A stretch of 48,115 bases of DNA from JAQGMV01 sp050260255 (GTDB taxonomy: Bacteria; Pseudomonadota; Gammaproteobacteria; Burkholderiales; SG8-41). The position numbers and the translations under genes are program-made. Below, piece after piece: positions 8,790-15,809 of this stretch (position 1 is its first letter; every line of letters begins with the position of its first letter). The DNA lies in contig JBLNBW010000334.1 in NCBI GenBank assembly GCA_050260255.1, positions 1-48,115 on the forward strand, read 5' to 3'. The notes below the pieces were generated by a model that saw only the letters and a list, made by a program, of their open reading frames with translations, searched no databases and was not told the origin of the DNA.

Positions 8790-8890
8790 CGAAGCTCGGC
8801 GGCTCCGACGTTCCGACCGGGCCGGGAGCCGGCGCCAGGCAGCGTACGGCCGCCGGCCGTGGTGTGCGGCATTGCTACTACAATATCGCC

Positions 8891-9589
8891 ATGATCCCGT
8901 GGCTAGACGCCGACGCGCCGTTTCCCCCACTGTCCCATGCGTTGAAGGAACCCAACGGACTGCTCGCGGCCGGCGGCGACCTTTCCGTCGCGCGGCTCCT
9001 GGCCGCCTACCGGCAGGGGATATTTCCCTGGTATAGCGCGGGGCAGCCGGTCCTGTGGTGGAGCCCCGATCCGCGCATGGTGATGGAGCCGTCGGGCTTC
9101 CGCATGTCGCGCTCGCTGCGCAAGCGGCTGCGCCGCGCGGACTACGAGGTGCGGGTCGATACTTGCTTCGTCGAAGTCATGCGCGCGTGCGCGGCACCGC
9201 GCGCCGGTCAGCACGGCACCTGGATCACTCGCGAGATGACGCAGGCCTACCATGCCCTGCATCGGCATGGTGTGGCCCATTGTGTGGAGGTATGGCAGGA
9301 AGGCAGCCTGGTCGGAGGACTCTACGGGGTCGCGCTCGGCCGCATGTTTTACGGCGAGTCGATGTTCTCACGGATAAGCGATGCGTCGAAGATCGCGCTC
9401 GCGCATCTCGTGCGGCAACTCGAACGGTGGCAGTACGGTCTCATCGACTGCCAGATGCACACCGAGCATCTCGCCTCGCTCGGCGCGCACAGCATGCCGC
9501 GCGCGCAGTTTATGAGAAAGCTGCAGGAATTGGTAAACTACCCCGCAAGGCCGGGGCAGTGGCGATTCGACGATGACCTATTTGACTGA
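8891..9589 (+). CDS. aat: Leucyl/phenylalanyl-tRNA-protein transferase
   Basis: At 232 residues it matches the usual length (E. coli 234). It moves Leu or Phe from tRNA onto N-terminal Lys/Arg of proteins, marking them for ClpS/ClpAP. Motifs seen are GLLAAGGDLS (23-32), YRQGIFPWYS (40-49), WWSPDPR (56-62), FYGESMFSR (153-161) and DCQMHTEHLASLGA (186-199). ATG 8891 gives the canonical N-terminus; the upstream extension of the frame overlaps the debranching gene. TACAAT seven bases before the start could be a -10 box giving a nearly leaderless mRNA. Its end overlaps bpt by 17 bases. Confidence 0.95.
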   Translation: MIPWLDADAPFPPLSHALKEPNGLLAAGGDLSVARLLAAYRQGIFPWYSAGQPVLWWSPDPRMVMEPSGFRMSRSLRKRLRRADYEVRVDTCFVEVMRACAAPRAGQHGTWITREMTQAYHALHRHGVAHCVEVWQEGSLVGGLYGVALGRMFYGESMFSRISDASKIALAHLVRQLERWQYGLIDCQMHTEHLASLGAHSMPRAQFMRKLQELVNYPARPGQWRFDDDLFD

Positions 9590-10298
9590 TTTTCCGCTGT
9601 CGGTCCTGCAGTTTTACGCGACGGCGCCCTACCCCTGCAGCTACCTGCAGGACCGCATGGCGCGCTCGCAAGTCGCGACGCCGAGCCACCTCATCGATGC
9701 TCCGGTCTATAGCGAGCTCGTGCGCGCGGGATTTCGCCGCAGCGGTGCATTCACCTACCGGCCGTATTGCGATCATTGCCGCGCATGCGTGCCCGTGCGC
9801 ATCGTCGTCGACCAGTTCAAAAGCAACCGCACGCAGCGCAGGGCGTGGAAGCGGCATGCACACCTCACCACGCAGGTGCTCGACTTGAAGTACAACGCGG
9901 AGCACTACGCGCTTTACTTGCGCTACCAGGCGCGTCGTCACAGCGGCGGCGGCATGGATCAGGACAGCCGCGAGCAGTACCGACACTTTCTGCTCCAGAG
10001 CAATGTCGACTCCAAGCTCGTCGAATTCCGCGAAGACGGGATACTGCGCATGGTGAGCATCGTCGATCTGCTGCAGGACGGCTTGTCGTCGGTGTATACG
10101 TTCTTCGAACCGGACATTCCGGGCGCAAGCCTCGGCACCTACAACGTGCTGTGGCAGGTCGACTGGTGCCGCAGGCTCGACTTGCCGCATCTCTATCTCG
10201 GATACTGGATCGCGCAAAGCCGCAAGATGGCTTACAAGATACAGTTCCAGCCCATGCAAGGACTCATAGACGGCCGCTGGCAACCGCTCACCGCGTGA
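9573..10298 (+). CDS. bpt: Aspartate/glutamate leucyltransferase (bacterial ATE homologue)
   Basis: The 241-residue protein is of the Bpt/ATE1 family and adds Leu to proteins starting with Asp or Glu, feeding the N-degron pathway. It starts MTYLTDFPLSVLQFY and has the cysteine set typical of the N-terminal domain: Cys22 plus YCDHCRAC (Cys66, 69, 72). GNAT-like core motifs include SVYTFFEPDIPGASLGTYN and YLGYWIAQSRKMAYK. The start lies inside aat, so the two N-degron transferases form one translationally coupled unit. The stop is followed 19 bases later by alanine dehydrogenase. Confidence 0.94.
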   Translation: MTYLTDFPLSVLQFYATAPYPCSYLQDRMARSQVATPSHLIDAPVYSELVRAGFRRSGAFTYRPYCDHCRACVPVRIVVDQFKSNRTQRRAWKRHAHLTTQVLDLKYNAEHYALYLRYQARRHSGGGMDQDSREQYRHFLLQSNVDSKLVEFREDGILRMVSIVDLLQDGLSSVYTFFEPDIPGASLGTYNVLWQVDWCRRLDLPHLYLGYWIAQSRKMAYKIQFQPMQGLIDGRWQPLTA

Positions 10299-10317
10299 TG
10301 CCACCGGCGACGCCATC

Positions 10318-11430
10318 ATGCTCATCGGCGTACCGAAGGAAATCAAGAATCACGAGTATCGCGTCGGCTTAACGCCGCCCGGCGTGCACGCGCTCGTCGC
10401 TGCAGGACACAAGGTGCAAGTGCAGACGCATGCCGGACTGCGGGTGGGCTTTCCCGATGCGCTGTATCGCGATGCCGGCGCCACGATCGTACCCGATGCC
10501 GCGGCCGCGTACGAAGCGGAGCTGGTCATCAAGGTGAAAGAGCTGCAGCGCAGCGAGTTTCCCCTGCTGCACGCCGGCCAGATCATTTACGGCTATCACC
10601 ATTTCGCGCCTGATCCCGTACTGCTGCAGGCGATGCTCGACGCGCGCGTCGCGTGCGTCGCATACGAAACGGTGACGGACGCGAAAGGCGGCCTGCCGCT
10701 GCTCACGCCGATGTCGCAGATCGCCGGCCGGCTTGCGCCGCAGGTTGGCGCCTGGGCGCTGCAGATGGCGAACGGCGGCAGCGGCGTCCTGCTCGCCGGC
10801 GTGCCGGGCGTTCCGCCGGCGCGCGTCGTGGTGATCGGCGGCGGCATCGTAGGGCAGAACGCCGGACGCATCGCAATGGGCATGGGCGCCGACGTGACGC
10901 TGCTCGAGAAGACACCCGCGCGCCTGGTGCAGCTCGACGACATCTATGGACCGCGGATGAAGCTCGCGCTGTCCACGCGCGCATGCCTGGAGCCGCTCGT
11001 GCGCAACGCCGACCTCGTCATCGGCGCAGTGCTGCTCCCGGGCAAGCAAACGCCCAAGCTCGTCACGCGCGACGATGTGAAACACATGCGACCCGGCTCG
11101 GTCATCGTCGACGTCGCCATAGACCAGGGCGGCATCTGCGAGACCTCGCGTCCCACGAGCCATGACGCTCCGTTGTATGTCGAAGAAGGCGTCGTCCATT
11201 ACTGCGTGACCAACATGCCGGCCGCCGTCGCACGCACGGCTACTCTCGCATTGACGCAGGTGACGCTCGACTACGCGGTCGCCATCGCGAGCAAAGGTCT
11301 TGCGCGCGCGATACGCGACGACGCGGGGCTGCGTGCGGGACTGCAGACGTGCGGCGGGCACGTCACGCACGAAGGCCTTGCGCAGGACACCGGGCGCGAG
11401 TACCTCGCGCCGGAGGTCGCATGCAAGTGA
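10318..11430 (+). CDS. ald: Alanine dehydrogenase
   Basis: The 370-residue NAD-dependent enzyme interconverts L-alanine with pyruvate and ammonium. It opens MLIGVPKEIKNHEYRVGLTP, with the conserved Arg15, Lys74 (IKVKE) and His95 (YGYHHFAP) that align with the catalytic residues of the M. tuberculosis enzyme. The NAD-binding GGGIVGQNAG lies near 174-183 and VDVAIDQGGICETSRPT near 263. Length is normal. The last 10 bases overlap the RnfB-like gene, so these two are likely co-transcribed. No strong ribosome binding site is visible at the start. Confidence 0.94.
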   Translation: MLIGVPKEIKNHEYRVGLTPPGVHALVAAGHKVQVQTHAGLRVGFPDALYRDAGATIVPDAAAAYEAELVIKVKELQRSEFPLLHAGQIIYGYHHFAPDPVLLQAMLDARVACVAYETVTDAKGGLPLLTPMSQIAGRLAPQVGAWALQMANGGSGVLLAGVPGVPPARVVVIGGGIVGQNAGRIAMGMGADVTLLEKTPARLVQLDDIYGPRMKLALSTRACLEPLVRNADLVIGAVLLPGKQTPKLVTRDDVKHMRPGSVIVDVAIDQGGICETSRPTSHDAPLYVEEGVVHYCVTNMPAAVARTATLALTQVTLDYAVAIASKGLARAIRDDAGLRAGLQTCGGHVTHEGLAQDTGREYLAPEVACK

Positions 11431-12023
11431 CCGCAGCGGCGATAGACGCGCTGCTGCCGCAGACCCAATGCCGTAAATGCGGCTTCCAGGGCTGCAGGCC
11501 CTACGCGGAAGCGATCGCGTCCGGCGCGGCGACCATCAATCGCTGTCCTCCCGGCGGTGCAGAGGGAATACGCGAGCTCGCCACGCTCCTCGGCGTTGCG
11601 CCCATGCCGCTCGATCCCGAATGCGGACGGGAAGGTCCGCGCACCGTGGCGGTCATCGACGAAGCCCATTGCATCGGATGCACGCTGTGCATACAGGCGT
11701 GTCCCGTCGATGCGATCTCGGGTGCGGCGAAGCTCATGCACACGGTCATCCGCGAGCTGTGCACGGGATGCGACCTCTGCGTCCCTCCCTGCCCGGTCGA
11801 TTGCATAAGAATGGTCGAACGCACGCCGCAGCCCGATCGTGCAACGCTGCGCGAAGAAGCGCAGGATGCACGACTGCGTTACGAAGCGCGGTTACTCCGT
11901 CTCGAGCGCCGGCGCACTCGGAAGAGTCGCGCGCGCGCATCGGGCGAGCGCGACCTCAAGCGGGAAACGATAGCGCGTGCGATGGAGCGGGCGCGCGCAC
12001 GACTCGTCGCGCGCACGCGCTGA
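11421..12023 (+). CDS. rnfB: RnfB/RsxB-like iron-sulfur protein without membrane anchor
   Basis: The 200-residue protein has a 4Fe-4S domain with Cys17, 20, 25 and 42 (TQCRKCGFQGCRPYAEAIA) followed by a 2[4Fe-4S] ferredoxin domain with clusters at Cys84/87/90/94 and Cys114/117/120/124. This is the order in RnfB, the ferredoxin-like subunit of the Rnf/Rsx electron-transfer complex. The hydrophobic N-terminal anchor of standard RnfB is absent and the other rnf genes are not here, so it probably acts as a soluble electron carrier. The C-terminal 60 residues are Arg-rich (RRTRKSRARASGERDLKR). nth lies nearby, as in the E. coli rsx-nth group, but two leftward genes intervene. Which redox partner it serves is unknown. 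Confidence 0.85.
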   Translation: MQVTAAAIDALLPQTQCRKCGFQGCRPYAEAIASGAATINRCPPGGAEGIRELATLLGVAPMPLDPECGREGPRTVAVIDEAHCIGCTLCIQACPVDAISGAAKLMHTVIRELCTGCDLCVPPCPVDCIRMVERTPQPDRATLREEAQDARLRYEARLLRLERRRTRKSRARASGERDLKRETIARAMERARARLVARTR

Positions 12024-12034
12024 AAAAGTGCAAA

Positions 12035-12259
12035 GCTTTACCGCGAAGGACACCAAGGACGCAAAGGAACCGAGGGAAAAAAGCAGAGTGCCGCGGATCC
12101 TGAGCTCGCCGGTGATATGCGTGTCACGTCAACCGCCACCGATCCACGAGAAGAACGCAGTGTCATCGATATCGTTCTTCTTCTACCCTGCGCGTCCTTT
12201 GCGCCTTCGTGGTGAAGCTTTCGATCTACTTCGCGTCCTTCGTTCCTTGGCGTTGAAGC
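12035..12259. repeat. Intergenic inverted-repeat element (CAAGGACGCAAAGG type)
   Basis: A left arm (12035-12070, ACACCAAGGACGCAAAGG) faces two imperfect right arms, 12191-12219 (GCGTCCTTTGCGCCTTCG) and 12231-12259 (GCGTCCTTCGTTCCTTGG). Between them AGAAGAACG (12149-12157) pairs perfectly with CGTTCTTCT (12173-12181). It fills the 254-base gap between the convergent rnfB-like and carbonic anhydrase genes. Elements of this appearance occur in intergenic DNA of various proteobacteria. No gene was found in it. Confidence 0.7.
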
Positions 12260-12277
12260 TTCTTCAGGCTTTACGCG

Positions 12278-12925
12278 TCACGCAGCGGAGACAGCGGCAA
12301 CTGCGGCGAGATATGCCCGCTCGCTTTCGGCAGCGCTCTCGGCCGTGATGCCGAGATCGCGCAGCAAGCCGTCCTTCAATCCGTAAATCCATCCGTGCAC
12401 GGTCAACTGCTGGCCGCGCTCCCACGCATCACGCACTATCGTGGTCTGGCAGACGTTTGCCACCTGCTCCAGCACGTTGAGCTCGCACAGTCGATCGCCC
12501 GCCATTGCCGCCGGCGTGCGCGCGAGCACCGCCTTGTGCTTGTCTTCCACGTCGTGCACGTGGCGCAGCCAGTTGTCGCTCAAGCCGATGCGGTCTCGCC
12601 GCAGCGCCGCCTGCACGCCGCTGCAGCCGTAGTGCCCCACCACCATGATGTGCTTCACCTTGAGCACGTCCACTGCGAACTGCATGACCGACAGGCAGTT
12701 CAGGTCCGTGTGTACGACGAGGTTTGCCACGTTGCGGTGGACGAAGAGCTCGCCGGGCAGCAGGTCCACGATTTCGTTCGCGGGCACCCGGCTGTCGGCG
12801 CAGCCTATCCAGAGATACTGCGGCGACTGCTGGCGCGAGAGCTTGGGAAAGAACTCCGGATCCTGCCGTGTGATGCGCGCAGCCCACGCGCGATTGGCTT
12901 CGAAGAGCTTGGGAAGTTTTTTCAT
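12278..12925 (-). CDS. can: Beta-class carbonic anhydrase
   Basis: The 215-residue zinc enzyme interconverts CO2 and bicarbonate in the cytoplasm. Zinc ligands and the Asp-Arg dyad are plain: CADSRVP (Cys42, Asp44, Arg46) and HYGCSGV (His98, Cys101). The start MKKLPKLFEANRAWA at 12925 matches the Can family and has AGGTGA upstream; the frame is open to 12994, but the extra residues are not family-like. It lies 16 bases downstream of the methyltransferase-like gene on the same strand, so the two may be co-transcribed. Length is normal. Confidence 0.95.
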   Translation of the reverse strand: MKKLPKLFEANRAWAARITRQDPEFFPKLSRQQSPQYLWIGCADSRVPANEIVDLLPGELFVHRNVANLVVHTDLNCLSVMQFAVDVLKVKHIMVVGHYGCSGVQAALRRDRIGLSDNWLRHVHDVEDKHKAVLARTPAAMAGDRLCELNVLEQVANVCQTTIVRDAWERGQQLTVHGWIYGLKDGLLRDLGITAESAAESERAYLAAVAAVSAA

Positions 12926-12941
12926 ATGATCACCTGTGACC

Positions 12942-13604
12942 TCATTTCGCGCGGGGGCGGAAGACGAGGTAATACTGATAAGGCAGAAAGTCATGCTCCG
13001 CCGCGACGAGATAACCGGCCTGCTCGAGCTCGCGCTTCGTCACGTTCGGTGCGACGCGCCCGCTTTTCGGCGGCCCCACCGGTGCATCCATGCGGAAGTC
13101 CACGATCGCAACACGCCCGCCGGGCTTCAGCGAGTCGCGCAGGCGCGAAAAGTAGTCCACGCGGTTGGTGATGTGATGATAGACGTCGACCAACAGTATG
13201 AGATCCGCCTTCTCCGGCAAACGGGGATCGTCCTCTTTCGCCTGCACCACCTGCACGTTCTTCAACCCGCTCTGCGCGGCGCGCTGTCTCAAGTGCTTGA
13301 CCATGTCCGGCTCCGCATCGACCGCGTACACCTTTCCACCGGACAGCATGTGTGCGAGGCGTGCAGTGAAGTAGCCCGTGCCGGCGCCTATGTCGGCGAC
13401 GACTGCGTCGGGCTTGAGATTCAACGCGGCTATGACCTCGTGCGGCTTCTGCCATTCGTCGCGGCGCGGATCGTCGAAGACCTCGGCCCATTGCCGCGCA
13501 TCATGAAACTGGTGGCGATGTCCGCCCTCGCCCGCATGGGCGGTCAGCGATAGCGCGACACCCGCGACTATCGTTGCCGCTGCGCGACGCAACAGTGCTT
13601 TCAT
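12942..13604 (-). CDS. Class I SAM methyltransferase-fold protein with signal peptide
   Basis: The 220-residue protein has a methyltransferase-type motif I, VADIGAGTGYF (69-79), an acidic residue ending strand 2 (YAVDAEP, Asp96) and LILLVDVYHHI for motif IV. Residues 1-24 (MKALLRRAAATIVAG then VALSLTAHA) form a clear Sec signal peptide, so the product appears exported. That is odd because SAM is cytoplasmic. A His-rich stretch GHRHQFHD follows the cleavage site. ATG 13604 has CGGAG upstream; an ATG at 13631 would add nine residues before the signal. It is divergent from nth and precedes carbonic anhydrase. The substrate is unknown. Confidence 0.8.
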   Translation of the reverse strand: MKALLRRAAATIVAGVALSLTAHAGEGGHRHQFHDARQWAEVFDDPRRDEWQKPHEVIAALNLKPDAVVADIGAGTGYFTARLAHMLSGGKVYAVDAEPDMVKHLRQRAAQSGLKNVQVVQAKEDDPRLPEKADLILLVDVYHHITNRVDYFSRLRDSLKPGGRVAIVDFRMDAPVGPPKSGRVAPNVTKRELEQAGYLVAAEHDFLPYQYYLVFRPRAK

Positions 13605-13669
13605 TTCGGACTCCGTGAATGCCGTGCGCATGGCACGTTACGCTACAATCCCGCCAGAGGCGAGACACC

Positions 13670-14344
13670 ATGAACCCCGATAAACGCCGTGAAATCTTCA
13701 AGCGCCTGCGCGCCGCGAATCCGCATCCCCGCAGCGAGCTCGTCCACAGCTCGCCTTTCGAGCTGCTCGTTTCGGTGATCCTTTCGGCGCAGGCGACGGA
13801 CAAGAGCGTCAATATCGCGACGGAGAAATTGTACAGGCGGGCGAACACGCCCGAAAAGATGCTGGCCCTCGGCGTCGCGGGGCTCGAAGAGTACATCAAG
13901 ACCATAGGACTGTATCGCACCAAGGCGAAAAACGTCATCGCGACATGCCGGATACTGGTCGACGAATACGGCGGCGAAGTCCCACGCGACCGCGAAGCGC
14001 TGGAGCGCCTGCCCGGCGTCGGGCGCAAGACGGCCAACGTCGTGCTCAACGTCGCGTTCGGCGAGCCCACGATCGCGGTCGACACGCACATCTTCCGCGT
14101 CTCCAACCGCACGAACCTGGCGCCGGGAAAGGATCCGCTGCGGGTCGAAGAACGGCTGCTCAAATTCGTTCCGGATGAATTCCGCCTGCATGCCCATCAT
14201 TGGCTCATCCTGCACGGGCGCTACGTATGTGTGGCCCGCACGCCGAAATGCCCGGAGTGCATCATTCGCGACCTGTGCGAATACAAGCACAAGACACCGC
14301 CCGCACCGGCGCCGAACAAAAGCGGGCGCCAGCGGGCAATTTGA
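13670..14344 (+). CDS. nth: Endonuclease III (DNA glycosylase/AP lyase)
   Basis: The 224-residue base-excision repair enzyme removes oxidised pyrimidines and cuts AP sites. It has the helix-hairpin-helix LPGVGRKTA (114-122) with catalytic Lys120, catalytic Asp138 (AVDTHIFRVSNR), and the C-terminal 4Fe-4S pattern Cys187-x6-Cys194-x2-Cys197-x5-Cys203. Length is normal plus a Pro-rich tail. ATG 13670 follows GAGGCGAGACACC. A TACAAT at 13644-13649 could be its -10 box, though no -35 was recognised. It is transcribed divergently from the methyltransferase-like gene. Confidence 0.96.
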   Translation: MNPDKRREIFKRLRAANPHPRSELVHSSPFELLVSVILSAQATDKSVNIATEKLYRRANTPEKMLALGVAGLEEYIKTIGLYRTKAKNVIATCRILVDEYGGEVPRDREALERLPGVGRKTANVVLNVAFGEPTIAVDTHIFRVSNRTNLAPGKDPLRVEERLLKFVPDEFRLHAHHWLILHGRYVCVARTPKCPECIIRDLCEYKHKTPPAPAPNKSGRQRAI

Positions 14345-14460
14345 CGTGGTAAAGAGAAAGCGCCCGAGTCGGCGGCCCGAACGTTGCAGGGCGAAGGAAA
14401 GGCGCTGCAGCTGGTTGCCAGCGGAGCTCTAATGCGTCGACACCCCTTCACGGTTCACTG

Positions 14461-14904
14461 ATGTTCAGTCCCAGCCGCGACGAAGCGCGCCGTTTCTTTT
14501 TCGATACCTGGAGCAAGTACAGAAGCCAGGCGCCGCTCAGCGATCTCGAGAAAGTTGCGCTCCACGTCATACTTGCGCACCCGGAGTATCACGCGATGCT
14601 CGGGGAACCGGAGCGATATCTCGACCGGGACTACACGCCCGAGGGCGGGCAGCTCAATCCTTTTCTGCATCTTTCGCTGCATCTCGCGATCGAAGAGCAG
14701 CTCTCCATCGATCAGCCGCGCGGCATACGGGAGCGCTACCGCCGGCTCTCCGAACGCATCGGCTCGGAGCACGACGCGAAGCACGCGATCCTCGAATGCC
14801 TCGCCGAAACGATATGGGAAGCGCAGCGGGCGGGCCGCCCGCCCGATGAAGGCGTGTATCTGCGCTGCATAGAGCGCAAGGCGGGCATGCGAAGCGAAGA
14901 CTAG
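14461..14904 (+). CDS. DUF1841 family protein
   Basis: The 147-residue protein of unknown function is nearly all helical. It shows the hallmarks of DUF1841: MFSPSRDEARRFFFDTW at the start, LEKVALHVILAHPEYHAML (29-47) and the highly conserved NPFLHLSLHLAIEEQLSIDQ (61-80), with HDAKHAILECLAETIWEAQ near the end. The family is mostly beta- and gammaproteobacterial and often lies near c-type cytochromes, as here, though facing the other way. No signal peptide or membrane segment is present. Its role is not known. Confidence 0.85.
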   Translation: MFSPSRDEARRFFFDTWSKYRSQAPLSDLEKVALHVILAHPEYHAMLGEPERYLDRDYTPEGGQLNPFLHLSLHLAIEEQLSIDQPRGIRERYRRLSERIGSEHDAKHAILECLAETIWEAQRAGRPPDEGVYLRCIERKAGMRSED

Positions 14905-14913
14905 CGCTGCGCG

Positions 14914-14991
14914 GTGAGGCGTAAAGAGTGAGGAGTAGAACACGCGTTTCGGTGAAAGTCGTCACTCCTAACCCTCACCCTTGCTCCTCAC
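14914..14991. repeat. GTGAGGA-heptad inverted-repeat element, copy 1
   Basis: The left arm GTGAGGCGTAAAGAGTGAGG (from 14914) pairs imperfectly with the right arm that starts CACTCCTAACCCTCACCC (14963) and ends GCTCCTCAC (14991). It sits in the 100-base gap between the convergent DUF1841 and cytochrome genes. The same GTGAGGAGT vocabulary recurs at 20222-20338 and 37551-37585. Confidence 0.7.
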
Positions 14992-15004
14992 TGCGCGAAG
15001 CGTC

Positions 15005-15334
15005 TCAGCGCTTGGCTTTCAGCCCCGTCTGGTGCGCAAAGTACGCCGCGAGGTCGTCCATGTCGCGCGCGCTGAGATTGGCCGCCTGCGGCGCCATGAT
15101 GGGGTTCTTGCGCGCGCCGCTCTTGTAGTCGTTGAGCGCCTTGACGAGGTAGTCGGCGTGCTGACCGGCCAGCCGCGGAAAGTCCGGCGTGGGGCTGTTG
15201 CCGTCGGCGCCGTGGCAGGCCGCACACGGCTTTGCTTTTTCCTTGCCCGCTTCGAGATTCGCGCCGTACGCCGCGCCCGCCATGAGCAGAGCGATTGCAC
15301 CTGCAGAGATTACTCGCATCTTCATTGCCGTCAT
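15005..15334 (-). CDS. Small class I c-type cytochrome (periplasmic)
   Basis: This 109-residue protein has a signal peptide (cleaved around ALLMAGAAYG-A), one heme motif CAACH (Cys37, Cys40, His41) and the likely axial Met80 (KNPIMAPQ). The pattern LAGQHADYLVKALNDYKSG is typical of cytochrome c4/c553-like electron carriers. Codons 1, 4 and 6 are all ATG, so the exact start within MTAMKMR is uncertain. It follows the next cytochrome gene by nine bases and must be matured by the Ccm system. It may carry electrons to a terminal oxidase; the partner is not shown by the context. Confidence 0.92.
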   Translation of the reverse strand: MTAMKMRVISAGAIALLMAGAAYGANLEAGKEKAKPCAACHGADGNSPTPDFPRLAGQHADYLVKALNDYKSGARKNPIMAPQAANLSARDMDDLAAYFAHQTGLKAKR

Positions 15335-15343
15335 GCCCCGTGA

Positions 15344-15688
15344 TTATTTGGCTTCCGCCGTCGGCGCCGAATAGTACGCGGCGAGATCGGCCATGTCCTG
15401 CTCGTTCAGGCTCGAGGCAATGGCGCGCATCGACGGATGCGTGCGTTCGCCGCTTTTATATGCCTGCAGCGCTTTCGTGATGTAGGCGGCATGCTGACCG
15501 CCCAGCTTGGGCACGCTGTACACCTCGGGGAACGCGGTGCGGTACATGTCTATCCCGTGGCAGCCGGCGCACATCGAGCTCTTCTGCTTGCCTGCGGCGG
15601 GATTGCCTTGCGCCGCGATCGCGGCTCCTCCTATGGCAAGTCCCAGCGTCGCGACGATGGACATGCCGACGATTTTGCGCAATGTCAT
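15344..15688 (-). CDS. Small class I c-type cytochrome, upstream partner
   Basis: The 114-residue precursor has a signal peptide ending near GGAAIAA, heme motif CAGCH (Cys40, Cys43, His44) and likely axial Met87 (THPSMRAI). LGGQHAAYITKALQAYKSG matches its neighbour's LAGQHADYLVKALNDYKSG, so the pair look like separated halves of a diheme cytochrome c4 or a gene duplication. It is first in a two-gene leftward operon, nine bases ahead of the second cytochrome. A TATAAT box lies about 43 bases before the start. It is divergent from the SulP transporter. Confidence 0.92.
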   Translation of the reverse strand: MTLRKIVGMSIVATLGLAIGGAAIAAQGNPAAGKQKSSMCAGCHGIDMYRTAFPEVYSVPKLGGQHAAYITKALQAYKSGERTHPSMRAIASSLNEQDMADLAAYYSAPTAEAK

Positions 15689-15730
15689 TGTGTGCTCTTA
15701 AGTAAAGCAGAGGGATGCTACCGGGCGCCG

Positions 15731-15736
15731 ATTATA
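15731..15736 (-). promoter_or_regulatory. -10 box for the cytochrome pair
   Basis: A perfect TATAAT on the minus strand lies about 43 bases before the first cytochrome start. No matching -35 was found 16-18 bases upstream, so an activator may be needed. Confidence 0.5.
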
Positions 15737-15753
15737 ACCAAAAAACCCCACCG

Positions 15754-15783
15754 TTGCTGGGCATCGCCCCGATGTCCGATAAT
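15754..15783 (+). promoter_or_regulatory. Sigma70-like promoter for the SulP gene
   Basis: TTGCTG (15754-15759), an 18-base spacer and GATAAT (15778-15783) would start transcription near 15790, about 20 bases before the SulP start. The -35 is weak. Confidence 0.4.
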
Positions 15784-15809
15784 GCGCGTCTCCACCGGAT
15801 ACACGCTCA

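Noticed and set aside
11421..14344. Intact rnf/rsx-nth operon
   Set aside because: Only an rnfB-like gene and nth are present, and two leftward genes lie between them.
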